In this document: positions 20,735 to 23,246 of the stretch, piece after piece
How positions within the stretch are numbered: position 1 is the stretch's first letter
Layout of the letters: each line of letters opens with the position of its first letter
Source of the DNA: a virus
Strand: one strand, 5' to 3'
IMG/VR virus record: IMGVR_UViG_3300021425_003248
Coordinates: 1 to 23,246 of that record
Length of the DNA stretch: 23,246 nt
Notes under the pieces: generated by a model
Told to the model about the DNA's origin: nothing
The model's input: the letters and a program-made list of their open reading frames with translations, nothing else
Databases searched by the model: none
Program-made: the position numbers and the translations under genes

Positions 20735-20741
20735 CTAAATA
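20735..20741 (+). promoter_or_regulatory. Late-like box CTAAATA
   Basis: CTAAATA starts at the end of speD and lies 20 nt before the ATG at 20762. Confidence 0.45.
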
Positions 20742-20761
20742 CACTATATTTGGAGAAGACT

Positions 20762-21082
20762 ATGCTCTCTACTCAGTATCGTTTGCGCCTTGAAGCAATC
20801 TGCGAACGCATTGTGAAAGGTGAATCTGTAGAGTTAAGTGAAATGATTTGGGCAGAAAAACTTGCAAAAGCAAATCGTTCTGCAGCAACGTTGCTTCGTC
20901 AGGCAAGAAGGAAGGCAGAAAATCCTGATATGCAAGATGGTGATATGGATGACTTTTTGAATCAACTTGATATTGGTGGATTTGGTAATGAACGCTTTGG
21001 TAAGCGTGGATTTGATAGTGTAGATGATATGATTGACTGGTGGACTGAAGATAAACCAGAGGATTGGAGACAAAGAGACTGA
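20762..21082 (+). CDS. Hypothetical 106-aa protein
   Basis: The ATG at 20762 follows GGAGAAG and a CTAAATA box, so it is chosen over a TTG 12 nt earlier. The N-terminal half is basic and helical (YRLRLEAICERIVKGESVEL, KLAKANRSAATLLRQARRKA), the C-terminal half acidic (MDDFLNQLDIGGFGNERFG, DDMIDWWTEDKPEDW). This charge split suggests binding to nucleic acid or self-assembly. No family is recognised. The stop overlaps the next start (TGATG). Confidence 0.75.
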   Translation: MLSTQYRLRLEAICERIVKGESVELSEMIWAEKLAKANRSAATLLRQARRKAENPDMQDGDMDDFLNQLDIGGFGNERFGKRGFDSVDDMIDWWTEDKPEDWRQRD

Positions 21083-21282
21083 TGACTTACGAAGAGTTTC
21101 TTAAAAAACCAAAGTCTTTCATCAAAGATATGCTCTATGTAATGGAAATCAAAATGAAATATCATCTTGAGTTCACTGAGCAAGAAAAGGAACTTAATCA
21201 ATATCTTTTACAATATGATGAAGAACAAAAGTTGGGAAGTCTTCGTAATCATTTCGAAAAGTGTTGGGGAATAGAAGAATGA
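21082..21282 (+). CDS. Hypothetical 66-aa protein
   Basis: A helical, charged small protein (MTYEEFLKKPKSFIKDMLY, then LEFTEQEKELNQYLLQYDEE). Coupled on both sides: TGATG with the previous gene and ATGA with the next. No motif recognised. Confidence 0.68.
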   Translation: MTYEEFLKKPKSFIKDMLYVMEIKMKYHLEFTEQEKELNQYLLQYDEEQKLGSLRNHFEKCWGIEE

Positions 21283-21470
21283 AACACACACTTATCCTAT
21301 CTCTTTGTTTTCTTCCTCTTGCGATCATTTATGTGATTATGAAAGTTTCGATATGGTTGTCTAGCAGTGTATCAGAAATCAAGTATGTAAAAGACGATGC
21401 AGAAAGACCACACGGACCATACTTGGATAACGTATATGCAGATGTTGACAAAGAGAATGAAAAGGATTGA
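21279..21470 (+). CDS. Hypothetical 63-aa membrane protein
   Basis: A membrane helix or signal sequence at the N-terminus (MKHTLILSLCFLPLAIIYVI) is followed by a polar, acidic domain (KYVKDDAERPHGPYLDNVYA). Start overlaps the preceding stop (ATGA). Function unknown. Confidence 0.65.
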   Translation: MKHTLILSLCFLPLAIIYVIMKVSIWLSSSVSEIKYVKDDAERPHGPYLDNVYADVDKENEKD

Positions 21471-21603
21471 GGTTTCTGAACAGATTGATGATGCAATTTG
21501 TAAATGGTATTTTGAACAAGGTAAAGAAGTACCTAACTGGAAAATGCAAAAAGACCCGCAGTGGTGGGTCGATTATCTTGCATCACTTGACGACGAGAAA
21601 TAA
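21457..21603 (+). CDS. Hypothetical 48-aa protein
   Basis: Begins MKRIEVSEQIDDAICKWYFE and ends with a Trp-rich part (DPQWWVDYLASLDDEK). It overlaps the previous gene by 14 nt. The end of the gene contains the -35 box of the next promoter. Function unknown. Confidence 0.6.
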   Translation: MKRIEVSEQIDDAICKWYFEQGKEVPNWKMQKDPQWWVDYLASLDDEK

Positions 21604-21615
21604 ATACTCTATAAT
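21587..21615 (+). promoter_or_regulatory. Interleaved sigma70 and late promoters
   Basis: TTGACG (21587-21592), 17 nt, TATAAT (21610-21615) form a strong host-type promoter, and ATAAATA (21600-21606) sits in its spacer. The downstream gene starts at 21639. Both early and late transcription are expected. Confidence 0.72.
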
Positions 21616-21638
21616 TGCACGTATATCATTATCTTATC

Positions 21639-21830
21639 ATGAATTACAAACCATATTCTGCAGAGTGGAGTAGAAAAAGATACTTAGCTGAAGCAATTCA
21701 AAAGTATTTTGAAGATAATGCACAAGCAGATGTTATTGTTCAAGATATTGTTGATATTTTAGAAGATTGGACTGCATCATCTATGAATCAAACAAATAAA
21801 CTTAATGATGTTTTAAGTAGGTTTAAGTAA
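21639..21830 (+). CDS. Hypothetical 63-aa protein
   Basis: The ATG at 21639 fits the promoters, an upstream TTG (21615) does not. The product (MNYKPYSAEWSRKRYLAEAI, then an acidic helical VIVQDIVDILEDW) is soluble and without known motif. Confidence 0.68.
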   Translation: MNYKPYSAEWSRKRYLAEAIQKYFEDNAQADVIVQDIVDILEDWTASSMNQTNKLNDVLSRFK

Positions 21831-21861
21831 TATAAATTTGTTACAAATATTACAAAATTAC

Positions 21862-21890
21862 TTGTATAGATATGATAATGGGTCTATAAT
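21862..21890 (+). promoter_or_regulatory. sigma70 promoter of the riboswitch-like leader
   Basis: TTGTAT (21862-21867), 17 nt, TATAAT (21885-21890). Transcription would start a few bases before the structured leader. Confidence 0.75.
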
Positions 21891-21897
21891 GACCTTA

Positions 21898-21993
21898 CGT
21901 TCATCTGGAAATCAGACGGAAGTAAGCCGACGCGGAACGGATCGTTCATTCGCTATTCGCAAATAGCGAACGCAAACGCCGACTGAAGGAACG
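21898..21993 (+). ncRNA. Glutamine riboswitch-like leader (glnA / Downstream-peptide RNA family)
   Basis: The outer stem pairs CGTTC (21898-21902) with GAACG (21989-21993). A small hairpin TCTG/CAGA (21904-21907 with 21913-21916) is followed by the conserved-looking GACGGAAGTAAG. The 3' side reads TGAAGGAACGC. An inserted 9-bp hairpin (TTCGCTATT/AATAGCGAA, about 21949-21970) is peripheral. The order matches my memory of the glutamine-binding glnA and Downstream-peptide RNAs, found in marine cyanobacteria and their phages before genes for small peptides. AAGGAG and an ATG follow 18-33 nt later, suiting translational or transcriptional control. Confidence 0.72.
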
Positions 21994-22025
21994 CTCTTTA
22001 ATTTAAAAACTAAGGAGAAAACCTA

Positions 22026-22163
22026 ATGTCTAAAGTAGTTTATCGCGGTGTAGAGTATGATACTCAAAAGCGTTTAGAGTATCAACAACAAATGATGCAA
22101 CAACCTCAACAGTATAACGAAACCTATCGTGGTGTTAAGTTTGTGAAAGAGGGACATAAGTGA
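22026..22163 (+). CDS. 45-aa YRGV-motif peptide under the riboswitch-like leader
   Basis: The peptide begins MSKVVYRGVEYD, has a Gln-rich middle (QQQMMQQPQQ) and ends ETYRGVKFVKEGHK. The two YRGV motifs resemble the DUF4278 type found in the 'downstream peptide' of cyanobacteria. AAGGAGA (22012-22018) is a strong ribosome-binding site. If the leader senses glutamine, this peptide is likely to affect nitrogen or glutamine-synthetase control, as other glutamine-riboswitch peptides in cyanobacteria do. That part is inference. Its stop overlaps the next start (TGATG). Confidence 0.8.
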   Translation: MSKVVYRGVEYDTQKRLEYQQQMMQQPQQYNETYRGVKFVKEGHK

Positions 22164-22261
22164 TGAAAAAACTCAACGTACTTCAACTCATCAAAGAGCA
22201 GAAGCAAAAAGAGCAACGTCGTCACCAAGCACTTCTAGTAAATGTAGGTGCAGGAAAATGA
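22163..22261 (+). CDS. Hypothetical 32-aa peptide
   Basis: MKKLNVLQLIKEQKQKEQRR is a basic amphipathic helix, followed by HQALLVNVGAGK. Overlaps on both sides (TGATG, ATGA) support translation as part of the riboswitch-led operon. Confidence 0.6.
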   Translation: MKKLNVLQLIKEQKQKEQRRHQALLVNVGAGK

Positions 22262-22344
22262 TTGCTATGATTGCAGCTATTGCAGGTGCATCGACAGCAT
22301 TCATTTTTCTCATATATATTGAAGTTCTATTGCTAAGTAAGTAG
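22258..22344 (+). CDS. 28-aa membrane peptide
   Basis: A single hydrophobic helix (MIAMIAAIAGASTAFIFLIY) with a short end. It begins in the previous stop (ATGA) and ends in an overlap with a GTG start (TAGTG). Too small for family assignment. Confidence 0.55.
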   Translation: MIAMIAAIAGASTAFIFLIYIEVLLLSK

Positions 22345-22499
22345 TGGAAAATTACCATTATCATTACGATGATATGGATAAAGACAATAGAGGTCCTGCT
22401 TGTTATCTCTTAACATATCGTGGTTGCCGATATTGGTCTTGTTATCGAATTCATCTAGTGGAGTGGTTTGAAAAAATGTTTGAGTCTGAGGGTTCTTGA
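22344..22499 (+). CDS. 51-aa protein with a YRG motif
   Basis: Starts at GTG overlapping the previous stop. A His/Tyr/Asp-rich start (MENYHYHYDDMDKDN) leads to YLLTYRGCRYWSCYR, with the YRGxxY pattern of the riboswitch-controlled peptide 45 aa upstream gene, and an acidic end. Three Cys lie near the motif. The stop codon falls in the terminator loop. Likely a diverged relative of the YRGV peptide. Confidence 0.6.
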   Translation: MENYHYHYDDMDKDNRGPACYLLTYRGCRYWSCYRIHLVEWFEKMFESEGS

Positions 22500-22515
22500 C
22501 GAACCCTCTTTTTTT
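22488..22515 (+). terminator. Terminator with TTGAC loop
   Basis: GAGGGTTC and GAACCCTC form a perfect 8-bp stem with loop TTGAC and T7. It ends the riboswitch operon and includes the -35 box of the next promoter. Confidence 0.9.
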
Positions 22516-22524
22516 GCGTATAAT
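22496..22524 (+). promoter_or_regulatory. sigma70 promoter for the thyX unit
   Basis: TTGACG (22496-22501) in the terminator loop, 17 nt, TATAAT (22519-22524). The next gene starts 23 nt downstream. Confidence 0.85.
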
Positions 22525-22547
22525 TACTTTTGTGATGGTTAATAGTA

Positions 22548-22784
22548 ATGGATAAAGAAAAGATTAAATTAATCATTAGAAATCTTGAGTCTCTTGTTGA
22601 TTGTTTGAAGTCGGAAGTTTATTCTGATGTTGATTCATATAAACCACATTATGAAGAGATTTCTCCTTATATTCAAGATTATGATGAAGTGTTTTATGAT
22701 GAGGATGGTGAAATGTTGTATGACTATGAAGGGGTAAATAAAAAATATAAACTAACAAACGATGATGATGGAGATGGACTGTGA
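22548..22784 (+). CDS. Hypothetical 78-aa acidic protein
   Basis: A helical start (MDKEKIKLIIRNLESLVDCL) is followed by an extremely acidic, Tyr-rich section (YDEVFYDEDGEMLYDYEG, ending NDDDGDGL). Acidic small phage proteins of this kind can mimic DNA or bind host enzymes, but nothing specific is seen. The stop overlaps the GTG of thyX (GTGA). Confidence 0.72.
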   Translation: MDKEKIKLIIRNLESLVDCLKSEVYSDVDSYKPHYEEISPYIQDYDEVFYDEDGEMLYDYEGVNKKYKLTNDDDGDGL

Positions 22785-23246
22785 AAGAAATGTTTGAAGA
22801 ATTCGAATTCATGAAACCAGAAGTTAAACTTGTATCTGTAACACCAGATGCAGAGAAACATATGGCATATTGTGCTCGTGTTTCTAATCCAGCGAACCAG
22901 GGAAATGAAAAGTTTTCTGGACTGCTCAAGTATTGTATTCAACATCAGCATTGGTCAATCTTTGAACAAGCAAGTATGACCGTAGAGATTAATACGACAA
23001 GAGGTATTGCTGCTCAGATTTTACGTCATAGGTCTTTTACATATCAAGAATTCTCCCAACGATACGCTGATAGTACACTTCTTGGTAAGACTATTCCTCT
23101 TCCAGAACTTCGTCGTCAGGATGATAAGAATCGTCAGAACTCAATTGACGATATTCCAGATTATCTCCGTTTGACTTTGACAGAAGACATTCGTGTTCAT
23201 TTTGAGCACTCTATGCGCCTCTACAATCGCCTTCTGGAGAAAGGAG
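22781..23246 (+). CDS. thyX: Flavin-dependent thymidylate synthase, 5' part
   Basis: ThyX methylates dUMP to dTMP with methylene-tetrahydrofolate, FAD and NADPH, supplying thymidine for phage DNA. The gene runs off the window end; about 155 codons are visible. The diagnostic motif RHR-x7-S is present as RHRSFTYQEFS (residues 82-92 from the GTG), followed by QRYAD. The N-terminal EVKLVSVTPDAEKHMAYCAR is typical. The start could be GTG 22781 (overlap with the previous stop and GGAG 9 nt ahead), ATG 22790 or ATG 22811; I prefer the coupled GTG. Cyanophages commonly carry thyX. Confidence 0.94.
   Translation, partial: MKEMFEEFEFMKPEVKLVSVTPDAEKHMAYCARVSNPANQGNEKFSGLLKYCIQHQHWSIFEQASMTVEINTTRGIAAQILRHRSFTYQEFSQRYADSTLLGKTIPLPELRRQDDKNRQNSIDDIPDYLRLTLTEDIRVHFEHSMRLYNRLLEKG

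Noticed and set aside
22576-22929. Minus-strand frames opposite the acidic gene and thyX
   Set aside because: His-rich shadow of an Asp-rich gene and of a ThyX coding region.

Overview
The window looks like the accessory and late region of a T4-like cyanophage (marine cyanomyovirus, probably infecting Synechococcus). Three kinds of evidence support this. Host-derived photosynthesis and stress genes are present: psbA, two high-light-inducible genes, ferredoxin, pstS, speD, peroxiredoxin and glutaredoxin. Many small genes are packed with 1-4 nt overlaps. T4-type late promoter boxes (ATAAATA) recur about 20-25 nt before start codons. No tRNA, rRNA or CRISPR array was seen.

Layout. 1-2640: an SLH/OprB-type porin and a PstS phosphate-binding protein, the latter behind a Pho-box-like promoter. 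2650-4460: a tightly coupled photosynthesis/redox operon (hli, a 28-aa membrane peptide, petF, a 92-aa unknown, a second hli, a 47-aa unknown, a Prx5-type peroxiredoxin). 4458-5670: a late-promoted lysis unit in which a C39-like peptidase runs into a GH24 muramidase. The junction has every sequence hallmark of a programmed -1 frameshift: A AAA AAG, a stop codon, and an 11-bp plus 8-bp H-type pseudoknot. 5660-8153: small membrane proteins and a staphylococcal-nuclease-like protein, mostly on the minus strand. 8174-13290: a repeat-rich fibre-like protein and two tandem subtilisin-like (S8) proteins. A decayed copy of the fibre gene's 3' end lies between the two S8 genes, recording a tandem duplication. 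13300-16080: psbA split by an 879-nt group I intron with its own HNH homing-endonuclease gene, followed by an endonuclease VII-like gene. 16150-22500: a class II aldolase, a secreted protein and about 20 small phage genes, with glutaredoxin and speD among them. A glutamine-riboswitch-like leader stands before a small YRGV peptide. The window ends inside thyX.

Together the genes keep the host running and make virions. PstS and the porin should help nutrient uptake. D1, Hli and ferredoxin should sustain photosynthetic electron flow. Peroxiredoxin and glutaredoxin handle redox stress, and SpeD and ThyX feed polyamine and nucleotide synthesis. The peptidase-muramidase opens the cell.

Regulation is unusually readable. 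Three hairpin terminators carry the -35 box of the next sigma70 promoter in their loop. ATAAATA (and apparently CTAAATA) boxes mark late transcription units. Three genes sit behind inverted repeats that enclose or overlap a late promoter box and end beside the start codon, a T4-style way to silence translation from early read-through RNA.
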